A program made the position numbers and the translations under genes. Source: Streptomyces sp. 2114.4 (GTDB lineage: Bacteria; Actinomycetota; Actinomycetes; Streptomycetales; Streptomycetaceae). Taken from it: a DNA stretch of 64,000 nucleotides. The stretch lies in contig NZ_FYEY01000001.1 in NCBI RefSeq assembly GCF_900187385.1, positions 4,898,001-4,962,000 of the forward strand. Direction: 5' to 3'. This document shows, piece after piece, positions 15,895-26,851 of the stretch (its first letter is position 1; each line of letters begins with the position of its first letter). The notes below the pieces were generated by a model. It ran no database searches. It was not told the origin of the DNA and saw only the letters and a list, made by a program, of their open reading frames with translations.

Positions 15895-16718
15895 GTGTCC
15901 GATCCCGGCGCCGTACTGGCCGATCTCAGGGCGGAGAGCGAGGAGTTGGACGCACTGGTCGCCGGGCTGCCGGCGGCGCGCTGGGCGGTCCCGACGCCCG
16001 CCGAGGGGTGGACCGTCGCCCATCAGATCGCTCATCTCGCCTGGACCGACCGGCAGGCCCTGCTCTCGGCCACCGACCCGGAGGGGTTCGCGCGGGCCGC
16101 GCGGGAGGCGCTGGCGTCGCCGCTGACCTTTGTCGACGAGGCTGCCGAGGAGGGGGCGAAGGTGCCGCCCGCCGAGTTGCTGGCCGGCTGGCGCGACGGC
16201 CGCGAAGAGCTGCTGCGGGCGCTCGCCGCCCGTCCGGCGGGCGAGAAGCTGCCCTGGTACGGCCCGCCGATGAGCGTCGCCTCGATGGCCACCGCCCGGC
16301 TGATGGAGACCTGGGCGCACGGCCAGGACGTGGCCGACGCGCTGGGGGCCGGCTGCCGGCCCACCGCCCGGCTGCGGCATATCGCCCGGATCGGGGTGCG
16401 GACCCGTGACTTCGCCTATGCGACGCATCAACTCACCCCGCCCGACGAGGAGTTCCGGGTCGAGCTGCGGGGGCCGGACGGCGCGGTATGGGAGTACGGC
16501 CCCGCGGACGCCGGGCAGCGGGTGACCGGGGACGCGCTGGAGTTCTGCCTGCTGGTGACCCAACGGGCGCACCGTGCCGATCTGCCGTCCCTGCGGGCCG
16601 AAGGGGCGGACGCGGAACGGTGGCTGGGGATCGCCCAGGCCTTCGCGGGCCCGCCGGGCAAGGGCCGGGAGCCGTCCGGGAAGGCCAGCCGGGAGCCGTC
16701 CGGGAAGGGCGGCACCCC

Positions 16719-16722
<4 letters not shown>
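15895..16722 (+). CDS. TIGR03084-type metal-binding (DinB/MDMPI-like) protein
   Basis: 275 residues from GTG 15895 (GAGGGGAG upstream). The N-terminal half is a mycothiol-dependent maleylpyruvate isomerase-like four-helix bundle: LDALVAGLPAARWAVPTPAE, GWTVAHQIAHLAWTD with the metal-ligand type His, and METWAHGQDVADAL. The C-terminal half matches the wider family. Members of this type occur in acyl-CoA catabolic operons of actinobacteria and may be thiol-dependent isomerases or transferases (inference). The tail has a doubled REPSGK segment from a 24-base repeat (16665-16684, 16689-16708). Overlaps the next start by four bases. Confidence 0.82.
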
Positions 16723-18523
<1,801 letters not shown>

Positions 18524-18527
<4 letters not shown>

Positions 18528-20122
18528 CCGTGCTCGCAACCGGGCTTGACACGGCGGGCGCCGAGTACGCGGAGCGCCGGGAGACGATGCTCGCCAAGCT
18601 CGCCGAGGTCGAGGCCGAACACGCCAAGGCGACCGCGGGCGGCGGGGAGAAGTACGTCGCCCGGCACCGGGGGCGCGGCAAGCTGCTCGCCCGGGAGCGG
18701 ATCGAGCTGCTGCTCGACCCCGATACCCCGTTCCTGGAGCTGTCGCCGCTCGCGGCCTGGGGCAGCGACTATCAGGTCGGGGCCTCGCTGGTCACCGGCA
18801 TCGGCACCGTCGCCGGTGTGGAGTGCCTGATCACCGCCAACGACCCGACGGTGCGCGGCGGCGCCAGCAACCCCTGGTCGCTGAAGAAGGCGCTGCGGGC
18901 CCATGAGATCGCCTTCGCCAACCGGCTGCCGGTGATCTCGCTGGTCGAATCCGGCGGCGCCGATCTGCCCAGCCAGAAGGAGATCTTCATCCCGGGCGGG
19001 GCGCTGTTCCGCGACCTCACCCGGCTGTCGGCGGCCGGCATCCCCACCGTCGCCGTGGTCTTCGGCAACTCGACCGCCGGCGGTGCCTACGTCCCCGGCA
19101 TGTCCGACCACGTGATCATGGTCAAGGAGCGGGCGAAGGTGTTCCTCGGCGGGCCGCCGCTGGTGAAGATGGCGACCGGCGAGGAGAGCGACGACGAGTC
19201 GCTGGGCGGCGCCGAGATGCACGCCCGCACCTCCGGGCTCGCGGACTACTTCGCGGTGGACGAGCCGGACGCGCTCCGCCAGGCCCGGCGGGTGGTCACC
19301 CGCCTCAACCGGCGCAAACCGCAGCCCGATCCGGGGCCCGCGGCGCCCCCCGCGTACGACGAGGAAGAGCTGCTGGGCCTCGTCCCCGGCGACCTCAAGG
19401 CACCCTTCGACCCCCGCGAGGTCATCGCCCGGATCGTCGACGGCTCGGACTTCGACGAGTTCAAACCGCTCTACGGGCCGAGCCTGGCGACCGGCTGGGC
19501 CGAGCTGCACGGCTACCCGGTCGGCATCCTCGCCAACGCCCAGGGCGTGCTCTTCAGCGCGGAGTCCCAGAAGGCCGCCCAGTTCATCCAGCTGGCCAAC
19601 CAGCGCGACATCCCCCTCCTCTTCCTCCACAACACCACCGGCTACATGGTCGGCAAGGAGTACGAGCAGGGCGGCATCATCAAACACGGCGCGATGATGA
19701 TCAACGCGGTGTCGAACTCGAAGGTCCCGCATCTGTCCGTCCTCATGGGCGCCTCGTACGGCGCCGGGCACTACGGCATGTGCGGCCGCGCCTTCGACCC
19801 CCGGTTCCTGTTCGCCTGGCCGAGCGCCAAGTCCGCCGTCATGGGGCCGCAGCAACTGGCCGGGGTGCTCTCGATCGTCGCCCGCGCCTCGGCCGCGGCC
19901 AAGGGGCAGCCCTACGACGACGAGGCGGACGCCGGGCTGCGCGCCATGGTCGAGCAGCAGATCGAGTCGGAGTCGCTGCCGATGTTCCTGTCGGGGCGGC
20001 TCTACGACGACGGTGTCATCGACCCGCGCGACACCCGGACCGTCCTCGGCCTGTGTCTGTCCGCCCTCCACAACGCGCCGGTCGAGGGCGCGCGGGGCGG
20101 CTTCGGCGTCTTCCGGATGTGA
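18524..20122 (+). CDS. Acyl-CoA carboxylase, carboxyltransferase (beta) subunit
   Basis: 532 residues from a TTG at 18524 that overlaps the AtuA-like stop (TTGA), with GGAGG seven bases upstream; GTG 18530 is the alternative. Two crotonase-like halves: SLVTGIGTVAGVECLITAND, NDPTVRGGASNPWSLKKALR in the first and GILANAQGVLFSAESQKAAQ, LFLHNTTGYMVGKEYEQGGI, GASYGAGHYGMCGRAFDPRF in the second. The EYEQGGIIKHGAKM-like region and length fit 3-methylcrotonyl/geranyl-CoA carboxylase beta chains better than propionyl-CoA ones (inference). It moves CO2 from biotin to the acyl-CoA with the alpha subunit encoded next. Confidence 0.9.
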
Positions 20123-20129
20123 GGCAGAA

Positions 20130-22100
20130 GTGATCCGTTCCCTCCTTGTCGCCAACCGCGGCGAAATAGCCCGGCGGGTCTTCCGCACCTGCCGTGAACT
20201 GGGCGTCTCCACCGTCGCCGTGCACTCGGACGCGGACGCGGACGCCCCGCACGTCCGCGAGGCGGACACCGCCGTACGGCTACCGGGCGAGGCCCCGGCC
20301 GACACCTATCTGCGGGGCGATCTGCTGGTGCGGGCCGCGCGGTCCGCGGGCGCCGACGCGGTCCACCCCGGTTACGGCTTCCTCTCCGAGAACGCCGCCT
20401 TCGCCGCCGCGGTGACCGAAGCGGGCCTGGCCTGGATCGGGCCGCCACCCGCCGCCATCGAAGCCATGGCGTCCAAGACGCGGGCCAAGGAGCTGATGGC
20501 CGGGGCCGGGGTGCCGCTGCTCGCCCCCCTTGACCCCGCGGCGGCCACCGAGGCCGATCTGCCGCTGCTGGTGAAGGCGGCGGCGGGCGGCGGCGGCCGA
20601 GGAATGCGTCTGGTCACCGAACTCGGCGCCCTGGACGAAGAGTTGACGGCGGCGAAGGGCGAGGCGGCGGCGGCGTTCGGCGACGGGGAGGTGTTCGTCG
20701 AGCCCTATGTCGTGGGCGGCCGCCATGTCGAGGTGCAGATCCTCGCCGACGCGCACGGCACGGTCTGGACGCTCGGCACCCGCGACTGCTCCCTCCAGCG
20801 CCGCCACCAGAAGGTCATCGAGGAGGCCCCGGCCCCCGGACTCTCCGACGAGCTGCGCACCACCCTCCATCAAGCGGCGGAACAGGCCGCCCGCGCCATC
20901 GGCTACCGGGGCGCGGGCACCGTGGAGTTCCTGGTCTCGGCGGACGGACGCGCGTACTTCCTGGAGATGAACACCCGCCTCCAGGTCGAACACCCGGTCA
21001 CCGAGGCCGTCCACGGCCTCGATCTCGTCGCCCTCCAGCTGAGCATCGCCGAGGGCCACCCCCTGGACGCCGAACCGCCGCGCCCGCACGGACACGCCGT
21101 GGAGGCGCGGCTGTACGCGGAGGACCCGGCGGCCGGCTGGCAGCCGCAGACCGGCACCCTGCACCGCCTGGAGCTGCCCGACGGCGTCCGCCTGGACTCC
21201 GGGGTGACCGACGGCGACACCATCGGCGTCCACTACGACCCGATGCTCGCCAAGGTCATCGCCTGGGCACCCACCCGGGACGCGGCCGTACGGAAACTCG
21301 CCGGCGCCCTGGAGCGGGCCCGTATCCACGGCCCGGTCACCAACCGTGACCTGCTCGTACGCTCCCTGCGCCACCCGGAGTTCACCCACCCCGCGGCGCT
21401 GGACACCGGCTTCTACGACCGCAACCTCCCCGCACTGACCGAGCCCGCCGACGCCGGGGCCGGTCTCTTCGCGCTCGCCGCGGCACTCGCCGACGCCCAC
21501 GGCCGCTCCCGCTTCGGGGGCTTCCGCAACGTCCCCTCCGGCCCGCAGACCAAGACCTACACCTGCGCGGGCACCGGCACCGCGTACGAGATCCGCTACC
21601 GGCTGGGCCGCGACGGGCTGTCGGCCGAGGACTTCCCCGGCGTCCGGCTGCTCGCCCTCGGGCCGGACGAGGTGGTGCTCGAAGCCGACGGCCTGCGCCG
21701 GCCGTTCACGGTCGCCCGCTACGGCGACCGGGTCCACGTCGACGCGCCCCCCGCCCCCGGCGCGCCCGCCACCGCGCCCGCCTCCTACGCCTTCACCGCC
21801 CTGCCCCGCTTCCCCGACCCCACGGCCCGTACGGAGCCCGGCTCGCTGCTGGCGCCGATGCCCGGCACGGTCGTACGGATCGCGGAAGGCCTCACCGAGG
21901 GCGACCGGGTCGAGACGGGCCAACCCCTTCTCTGGCTGGAGGCGATGAAGATGGAACACAAGATCACCGCCCCGGCCGCCGGCACCCTCTCCGCGCTGCC
22001 CGTCCGCACCGGACAACAGGTGGAGGTCGGGGCCCTGCTGGCCGTGGTGGCCGAGACGGCCGAGGCATCCGAGACGGCCGAGGCGACCGAGACGGGCTGA
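20130..22100 (+). CDS. Acyl-CoA carboxylase alpha subunit (biotin carboxylase + BCCP)
   Basis: 656 residues from GTG 20130, seven bases after the beta gene. The biotin carboxylase domain fills residues 1-450 (IRSLLVANRGEIARRVFRTC, VHPGYGFLSENAAFA, the ATP-grasp KAAAGGGGRGMR, RDCSLQRRHQKVIEEAPA, EMNTRLQVEHPVTEAV). A linker follows, then a C-terminal biotin carrier domain with the sequence EAMKMEH; Lys607 is the biotin site. Together with the beta chain it carboxylates an acyl-CoA using ATP and bicarbonate. Length and order equal methylcrotonyl/geranyl-CoA carboxylase alpha chains. The final residues (TAEASETAEATETG) are repetitive. Confidence 0.93.
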   Translation: MIRSLLVANRGEIARRVFRTCRELGVSTVAVHSDADADAPHVREADTAVRLPGEAPADTYLRGDLLVRAARSAGADAVHPGYGFLSENAAFAAAVTEAGLAWIGPPPAAIEAMASKTRAKELMAGAGVPLLAPLDPAAATEADLPLLVKAAAGGGGRGMRLVTELGALDEELTAAKGEAAAAFGDGEVFVEPYVVGGRHVEVQILADAHGTVWTLGTRDCSLQRRHQKVIEEAPAPGLSDELRTTLHQAAEQAARAIGYRGAGTVEFLVSADGRAYFLEMNTRLQVEHPVTEAVHGLDLVALQLSIAEGHPLDAEPPRPHGHAVEARLYAEDPAAGWQPQTGTLHRLELPDGVRLDSGVTDGDTIGVHYDPMLAKVIAWAPTRDAAVRKLAGALERARIHGPVTNRDLLVRSLRHPEFTHPAALDTGFYDRNLPALTEPADAGAGLFALAAALADAHGRSRFGGFRNVPSGPQTKTYTCAGTGTAYEIRYRLGRDGLSAEDFPGVRLLALGPDEVVLEADGLRRPFTVARYGDRVHVDAPPAPGAPATAPASYAFTALPRFPDPTARTEPGSLLAPMPGTVVRIAEGLTEGDRVETGQPLLWLEAMKMEHKITAPAAGTLSALPVRTGQQVEVGALLAVVAETAEASETAEATETG

Positions 22101-22101
22101 C

Positions 22102-22177
22102 CCACCGCACCGCACCTCACCGCACGTCACCGCACCTCACCGCACGGCACCTCACCCACCGCACCTCACCCACCGCA
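22102..22177 (+). repeat. Short CACCGCACCTCAC repeats in an operon gap
   Basis: About six degenerate copies of CACCGCACCTCAC fill the 91 bases between the carboxylase and dehydrogenase genes. Their spacing varies; a ribosome site AAGGAG follows at the end. No coding content. Confidence 0.7.
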
Positions 22178-22191
22178 CACAAGGAGCCGCC

Positions 22192-23367
22192 ATGAGCAGT
22201 GTCATGAGCAACCGTGTGATCGAGACCGAGGAACAGCGCGCCCTGCGCGACGCCGTCGCCGCGCTCGGCAAACGCTACGGCCGCGACTACGTCACCCGGG
22301 TCGTGGCCGAGGGCACGCACACCGACGAACTGTGGGCGGAGGCCGCCAAGCTGGGCTACCTGGGCGTCAACCTCCCCGAGGAGTACGGCGGGGGAGGCGG
22401 CGGCATCGTCGAACTCTCCCTCGTCCTGGAGGAGCTGGGGGCGGCCGGCTGCCCCCTTCTGATGATGGTTGTCTCGCCCGCCATCTGCGGCACGGTCCTC
22501 GCCCGGTTCGGTACCGACGACCAGAAGCGGACCTGGCTGCCCGGCCTCGCCGACGGCTCCCGCAAGATGGCCTTCGGCATCACCGAGCCGGACGCCGGCT
22601 CCAACTCGCACCGCATCACGACCACCGCCCGCAAGGAGGGCAGCGACTGGGTCCTCAACGGCCGCAAGGTCTTCATCTCGGGCGTCGACATCGCCGACGC
22701 GACCCTGATCGTCGGCCGTACCGAGGACGCCCGCACCGGCCGCCTCAAGCCCTGCCTGTTCATCGTCCCGCGCGAGACCCCCGGCTTCGGCCGCCGCCCG
22801 ATCGCGATGGAACTCGCCGCCCCGGAGAAGCAGTTCGAAGTGACCCTGGACGAGGTCCGGCTGCCCGCCGAGGCGCTGGTCGGTGACGAGGACGCCGGGC
22901 TCCTCCAGCTCTTCGCGGGGCTCAACCCGGAGCGGATCATGACCGCCGCGTTCGCCCTGGGAATGGGCCGCTACGCCCTCGGCCGGGCTCTCGACTACGC
23001 CCGTACCCGCCAGGTGTGGAAGGAGCCCATCGGCGCCCACCAGGCCGTGGCCCACCCCCTCGCCCAGGCCCATATCGAGCTGGAACTCGCCCGGTTGATG
23101 ATGCAGAAGGCGGCGCACCTCTACGACGCCGGCGACGACATGGGCGCGGGCGAGGCCGCCAACATGGCCAAGTACGCGGCCGCCGAGGCCGCCGTCCACG
23201 CCGTCGACCAGGCCGTCCACACCCTCGGCGGCAACGGCCTCACCCAGGAGTACGGCCTCGCCTCCCTGATCACCGCCGCCCGGGTGGCACGGATCGCCCC
23301 GGTCAGCCGCGAAATGATCCTCAACTACATCTCACACCAGTCACTGGGCCTGCCCAAGTCGTACTGA
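22192..23367 (+). CDS. Acyl-CoA dehydrogenase
   Basis: 391 residues from ATG 22192, with AAGGAG six bases upstream. Standard ACAD fold: N-terminal helices (LGYLGVNLPEEYGGGGGGIV), the flavin/substrate motif KMAFGITEPDAGSNSHRITT, WVLNGRKVFISGVDIADATL, and the C-terminal RTRQVWKEPIGAHQAVAHPL and VHTLGGNGLTQEYGLASLIT. At the position of the medium-chain catalytic Glu (the YEGT segment) it has IAPVS, so the base must lie elsewhere, as in isovaleryl- and long-chain-type enzymes. It uses FAD and passes electrons to ETF. As last gene of the operon it would make the enoyl-CoA that the carboxylase uses (inference). Confidence 0.92.
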   Translation: MSSVMSNRVIETEEQRALRDAVAALGKRYGRDYVTRVVAEGTHTDELWAEAAKLGYLGVNLPEEYGGGGGGIVELSLVLEELGAAGCPLLMMVVSPAICGTVLARFGTDDQKRTWLPGLADGSRKMAFGITEPDAGSNSHRITTTARKEGSDWVLNGRKVFISGVDIADATLIVGRTEDARTGRLKPCLFIVPRETPGFGRRPIAMELAAPEKQFEVTLDEVRLPAEALVGDEDAGLLQLFAGLNPERIMTAAFALGMGRYALGRALDYARTRQVWKEPIGAHQAVAHPLAQAHIELELARLMMQKAAHLYDAGDDMGAGEAANMAKYAAAEAAVHAVDQAVHTLGGNGLTQEYGLASLITAARVARIAPVSREMILNYISHQSLGLPKSY

Positions 23368-23412
23368 GCGCGCCATGCTGCCGGTGCCGGTGCGCCGGTT
23401 CACGAAGTGGGC

Positions 23413-23443
23413 TTGACCCTCACGTTGCGTGAGGGTGGACGGT
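23413..23443 (+). promoter_or_regulatory. MerR-type promoter/operator before the VOC gene
   Basis: -35 TTGACC (23413-23418), then the perfect palindrome ACCCTCACG / TTG / CGTGAGGGT (23416-23436), then -10-like GACGGT (23438-23443). The 19-base spacer with centred dyad is the hallmark of MerR-family activation. The ATG at 23451 lies at the predicted transcription start and has no ribosome site. Confidence 0.75.
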
Positions 23444-23450
23444 AGACGGC

Positions 23451-23996
23451 ATGAGCGATTTCTTCAACGCATTCGAAATGGGCCCCGTATCCGAGCGTGG
23501 GCCGAAGGCGGTTGCACCAGAGGTGTTCCGCGGCATCTACGCGATGCCGGTGTTCGTGACGGTTCCGACGTCGGACTTGGCGGCGTCGACGGATTTCTGG
23601 GTGCGAGGGTTCGGCTTCATCGAACTGTTCAGCATCCCGGGGCAGGTGGTCCACCTGCGCCGGTGGGCGTTCCAGGATGTCCTGCTCGTTCCTGCGGAGG
23701 CCGGTGCCGAGGTGCCCGAAGTGCCGACGATGAGTGTGAGCTTCTTATGCGTGCTGAGCGAGATCGATCCCCTCGTCGAGGCGTGTTCGGAGCTCGTGCC
23801 GGGCAGCGTGACGGGGCCGCGGGATACGCCGTGGCGTACTCGTGACGTCGAGGTGATCACCCCCGAGGGCGCGCGGGTCGTGTTCACCGCGGCGCAGGAG
23901 TTCGATCCTGACAGCCAGGAAGCGCATGATCTCGCCTCGGTCGGAGTCTTCGCCCCGGGATCGGAGGAGGGGGGCCACAATGGTGTCCATGGTTGA
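23451..23996 (+). CDS. VOC-family (glyoxalase-like) protein with a TTA codon
   Basis: 181 residues. One VOC module: YAMPVFVTVPTSDLAASTDF, WVRGFGFIELFSIPGQVVHL, then VSFLCVLSEIDPLVEACSEL and VEVITPEGARVVFTAAQEFD. Proteins of this fold either use a metal (dioxygenase, glyoxalase) or sequester drugs (bleomycin-resistance type). Linkage to a TipA-like drug sensor makes drug binding the first guess (inference). Leu99 is TTA (23745-23747), so translation should depend on bldA. The promoter abuts the ATG, so the mRNA is probably leaderless. Its last 17 bases overlap the MerR gene. Confidence 0.8.
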   Translation: MSDFFNAFEMGPVSERGPKAVAPEVFRGIYAMPVFVTVPTSDLAASTDFWVRGFGFIELFSIPGQVVHLRRWAFQDVLLVPAEAGAEVPEVPTMSVSFLCVLSEIDPLVEACSELVPGSVTGPRDTPWRTRDVEVITPEGARVVFTAAQEFDPDSQEAHDLASVGVFAPGSEEGGHNGVHG

Positions 23997-24798
23997 ACGC
24001 GAGCGCGACAGCCGTGACGGCGTCACGGTGGGCGCGGCCGCTGAGCTGGTGGGGGTGACCGTCCGCACGCTTCATCATTGGGACGAGATCGGCTTGGCGG
24101 CGCCGTCCGTGCGCACCACCGCCGGCTATCGCCAGTACACCGACGCGGACCTGCAACGGCTGCATCGAATCGTCGCATACCGGGAGGCCGGTCTCGGGCT
24201 GGACGCGGTGCGCGAGGTTCTCGATGACGCGACGGCGGACATCGGCGCTACCTTGCGTGAGCAGCGTGCCCAGCTCGCCGAGCGCATCCAGGACCTGCAG
24301 CAGCTCGACGAGCGCCTGGAACGGATGACCGAGGCGCACGAGCGGGGCATCCTCCTCAACGATGAAGCGCAGTCGGAGATCTTCGGGGCGGACTGGGACG
24401 CCCATCGATCCCGGCAGGCCCGCACCGTGTGGGGGAATTCTGCGCAATGGGCGCAGTTCGCCGAGCGGTCCGCTTCCCGCACACGGGAGCAATGGCAGTC
24501 GCTCTCCGCGGCGATGTCCACGCTGCAGCTCGATCTGGGCAACGCCCTCGATCAGGGCTTCCTTCCGGGCGGCCCGGAAGCGAACGCGCTCGTCGAACGC
24601 CACCGCGAAGTATTTTCCCATTTCTTCCCGCTCACGCGACAGATGCAGGTGTGCCTGGGGAGAATGTTCGAGTCCGACCCTGGCTTCTCTGCCCACTACG
24701 ACGGAATCCGGGCCGGGCTGGCCTCCTGGTTCCGGCAAAGCATCGACGAGTGCGCTCGCGCTCACGGGATCGACCCCGAGACAGCCACCTGGCAGTGA
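23980..24798 (+). CDS. TipA-like MerR regulator (MerR HTH + TipAS drug-binding domain)
   Basis: 272 residues from ATG 23980 (GGAGGAGGGGGG upstream, overlapping the VOC gene). The winged helix at residues ~10-80 (VGAAAELVGVTVRTLHHWDE, SVRTTAGYRQYTDADLQRLH) and a long coiled-coil (LREQRAQLAERIQDLQQLDE) are MerR features. The C-terminal part matches TipAS, the thiopeptide-binding domain (TVWGNSAQWAQFAERSASRT, LGRMFESDPGFSAHYDGIRA). TipA-type proteins activate their own promoter when they bind a drug. The palindrome in the VOC promoter is the likely site. Compared with TipA (253 residues) the length is normal. Confidence 0.88.
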   Translation: MVSMVERERDSRDGVTVGAAAELVGVTVRTLHHWDEIGLAAPSVRTTAGYRQYTDADLQRLHRIVAYREAGLGLDAVREVLDDATADIGATLREQRAQLAERIQDLQQLDERLERMTEAHERGILLNDEAQSEIFGADWDAHRSRQARTVWGNSAQWAQFAERSASRTREQWQSLSAAMSTLQLDLGNALDQGFLPGGPEANALVERHREVFSHFFPLTRQMQVCLGRMFESDPGFSAHYDGIRAGLASWFRQSIDECARAHGIDPETATWQ

Positions 24799-24860
24799 TG
24801 TGGCAGCAGCGGCGCTCGATCACGTTCCGGCGCTCGCATCGCAGAGATAAGGGATCAAGT

Positions 24861-24920
24861 ATGAGCCACCTTGACGACGCCTCGACGCTTGCCGTCGACT
24901 GGGGGCGGTTCGACCAGTAG
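24861..24920 (+). CDS. 19-residue ORF after the TipA-like gene
   Basis: ATG 24861 to TAG 24920, reading MSHLDDASTLAVDWGRFDQ. A weak ribosome site (AAGGGA, nine bases upstream) and a strong terminator 17 bases after the stop frame it as the last cistron of the VOC-merR transcript. The acidic composition recalls leader peptides but there is no core-like tail. It may be the relic of a longer gene. Coding status uncertain. Confidence 0.35.
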   Translation: MSHLDDASTLAVDWGRFDQ

Positions 24921-24936
24921 CCGAACAGCGATGAGC

Positions 24937-24973
24937 GAACGGCCCGCCCCGGGGCATTCGGGGTGGGCCGTTC
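24937..24973 (+). terminator. Strong hairpin closing the VOC-merR unit
   Basis: Arms GAACGGCCCGCCCC (24937-24950) and GGGGTGGGCCGTTC (24960-24973) pair at 13 of 14 positions around a nine-base loop. It separates this cassette from the ligase promoter that follows. Confidence 0.8.
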
Positions 24974-25061
24974 GCCGTACTGGCGCCGTTGAGCCTACGG
25001 GGGAAGGGGCGACCGTCGGGAACGTGACCGGGCGGGGCCTTGGTGCACGCCGCGAATTATG

Positions 25062-25099
25062 CAAGCACGCTTGATTGTTCTTGGTGTCGCTGACACCCT
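25062..25099 (+). promoter_or_regulatory. Promoter and inverted-repeat operator B (shared with 15727-15764)
   Basis: Inverted repeat CAAGC-AC-GCTTG (25062-25073) overlaps -35 TTGATT (25071-25076); a -10-like CACCCT follows at 25094-25099 after 17 bases. The repeat is a perfect dyad outside its two central bases. The TetR gene of this operon is the likely repressor, acting on itself and on copy A. Confidence 0.65.
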
Positions 25100-25234
25100 C
25101 TGAAGGCTGCTGGTCCAGTGCTGTGAGGGGGGAGAACTCATGGGCACGGCCGACCGCCCGGCCCCATACCCGCATCGCCGGCACCCGCACCGCACCGCCC
25201 CGCCGTACCCACCCTCGAAGGGAAAGGCCCCGGC

Positions 25235-26851
25235 ATGGTGTCCCACGCGTCCCGTACATCCCGCGCACCCCACGTGTTCCGCAGCGAGTACGCCGATGTC
25301 GCGCCCGTAGAACTGCCGATCCATGACGCCGTGCTCGGGCGGGCGGCGGAGTACGGCGACCGGCCCGCCCTGATCGACGGGCTCGACGGCACCACCCTCG
25401 GCTACGACCGGCTGGACCACTTCAGCCGCCGGCTCGCGGCCGCCCTCGCCGCTGCCGGGGTCCGCAAGGGCGAGGTGCTGGCCCTGCACAGCCCGAACAG
25501 CGTGCTCTTCCCCGTCGTCTGCTACGCCGCCTCACGCTGCGGGGCGGCGGTCACCACCGTTCATCCGCTGGCCACCGAGGGCGAGTTCGCCAAGCAGCTG
25601 GGCGACTCCGGGGCCCGCTGGATCGTGACCGTATCGGCGCTGCTGGACACCGCGCGCGCCGCCGCACATCAGGCCGGCGGGATCGCCGAGATCCTGGTCT
25701 GCGACCGGGCCGAGGGCCACCGCTCCGTCCAGGACCTCGTCGCCTGCACCGACCCGGAACCGTCCGTCACCCTCGACCCGGCCGAGGACCTGGCCGTCCT
25801 GCCCTACTCCTCCGGCACCACCGGCACCCCCAAAGGCGTGATGCTCACCCACCGCAGCATCGCCACCAACCTCGCCCAGCTCACCCCGCTGGTCTCCAGC
25901 GGCCCGGACGACCGGGTGCTGGCGGTGCTGCCCTTCTTCCACATCTACGGGCTGACCGCCCTGATGAACGCACCTCTGCGCAACGGCGCCACCGTCGTGG
26001 TGCTGCCCCGCTTCGACCTGCGGCAGTTCCTCGCCGCGATCGAGAAACACCGCATCACGGCCGTCTACGTCGCGCCCCCGATCGTCCTCGCCCTCGCCAA
26101 ACACCCCCTGGTGGCCGACTACGACCTCTCCTGTCTGCGCTACCTCGTCTCCGCCGCCGCACCCCTGGACGCCGAGCTGGCCGCGGCCTGCTCCCGGCGG
26201 CTCGGCCTGCCGCCGGTCCTGCAGGCGTACGGCATGACCGAGTTGTCGCCGGGCACGCACTGCGTCCCCCTCGACGCGACGGACCCGCCGCCCGGCGCCG
26301 TCGGCAAGCTGATCCCCAACACCGAGATGCGCCTGGTGTCCCTGGCGACCGGCGAGGACGTGCCGCCGGGGGAGAGCGGCGAGATCCTGATCCGCGGCCC
26401 GCAGGTGATGAAGGGCTATCTGGGGCGGCCCGCCGAAACCGACGCGATGATCGACCCCGACGGCTGGCTGCACACCGGCGACGTCGGGCGGACGGACGAC
26501 GACGGCTGGCTGTATGTCGTCGACCGGGTCAAGGAGTTGATCAAGTACAAGGGCTACCAGGTCGCCCCCGCCGATCTCGAAGCGCTGCTGCTCGGGCATG
26601 ACGCCATCGCCGACGCGGCGGTCATCGGCGTCGTGGACGCGGACGGCAACGAGGTGCCCAAGGCGTTCGTGGTCCGGCAGCGGGGGGCCAGCCTGAGCGA
26701 GGACGAGGTCATCGCATACGTTGCCGATCAGGTCGCCCCCTACAAGAAAGTGCGCCGCGTGGAATTCCTGGAGAGCGTGCCGCGCGCCACCACCGGAAAG
26801 ATCCTGCGGCGCGAACTGCGCGCCAGGGAAAGGAGCTCGACGCCCCGATGA
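25235..26851 (+). CDS. 4-coumarate-CoA ligase-like acyl-CoA synthetase
   Basis: 538 residues from ATG 25235. ANL superfamily motifs in order: YSSGTTGTPKGVMLTHRSIA (P-loop), PFFHIYGLTALMNAPL, YLVSAAAPLDAELAAACSRR, QAYGMTELSPGTH, GWLHTGDVGRTDDDGWLYVV, VDRVKELIKYKGYQVAPADL and the catalytic Lys near the C-terminus (RATTGKILRRELRAR). It activates a carboxylic acid with ATP to an adenylate and then the CoA thioester. The HIYG and YGMTE pockets fit 4CL-type aryl or branched/terpenoid acids; the substrate is not decided. First gene of the ligase-hydratase-TetR operon. Confidence 0.92.
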   Translation: MVSHASRTSRAPHVFRSEYADVAPVELPIHDAVLGRAAEYGDRPALIDGLDGTTLGYDRLDHFSRRLAAALAAAGVRKGEVLALHSPNSVLFPVVCYAASRCGAAVTTVHPLATEGEFAKQLGDSGARWIVTVSALLDTARAAAHQAGGIAEILVCDRAEGHRSVQDLVACTDPEPSVTLDPAEDLAVLPYSSGTTGTPKGVMLTHRSIATNLAQLTPLVSSGPDDRVLAVLPFFHIYGLTALMNAPLRNGATVVVLPRFDLRQFLAAIEKHRITAVYVAPPIVLALAKHPLVADYDLSCLRYLVSAAAPLDAELAAACSRRLGLPPVLQAYGMTELSPGTHCVPLDATDPPPGAVGKLIPNTEMRLVSLATGEDVPPGESGEILIRGPQVMKGYLGRPAETDAMIDPDGWLHTGDVGRTDDDGWLYVVDRVKELIKYKGYQVAPADLEALLLGHDAIADAAVIGVVDADGNEVPKAFVVRQRGASLSEDEVIAYVADQVAPYKKVRRVEFLESVPRATTGKILRRELRARERSSTPR

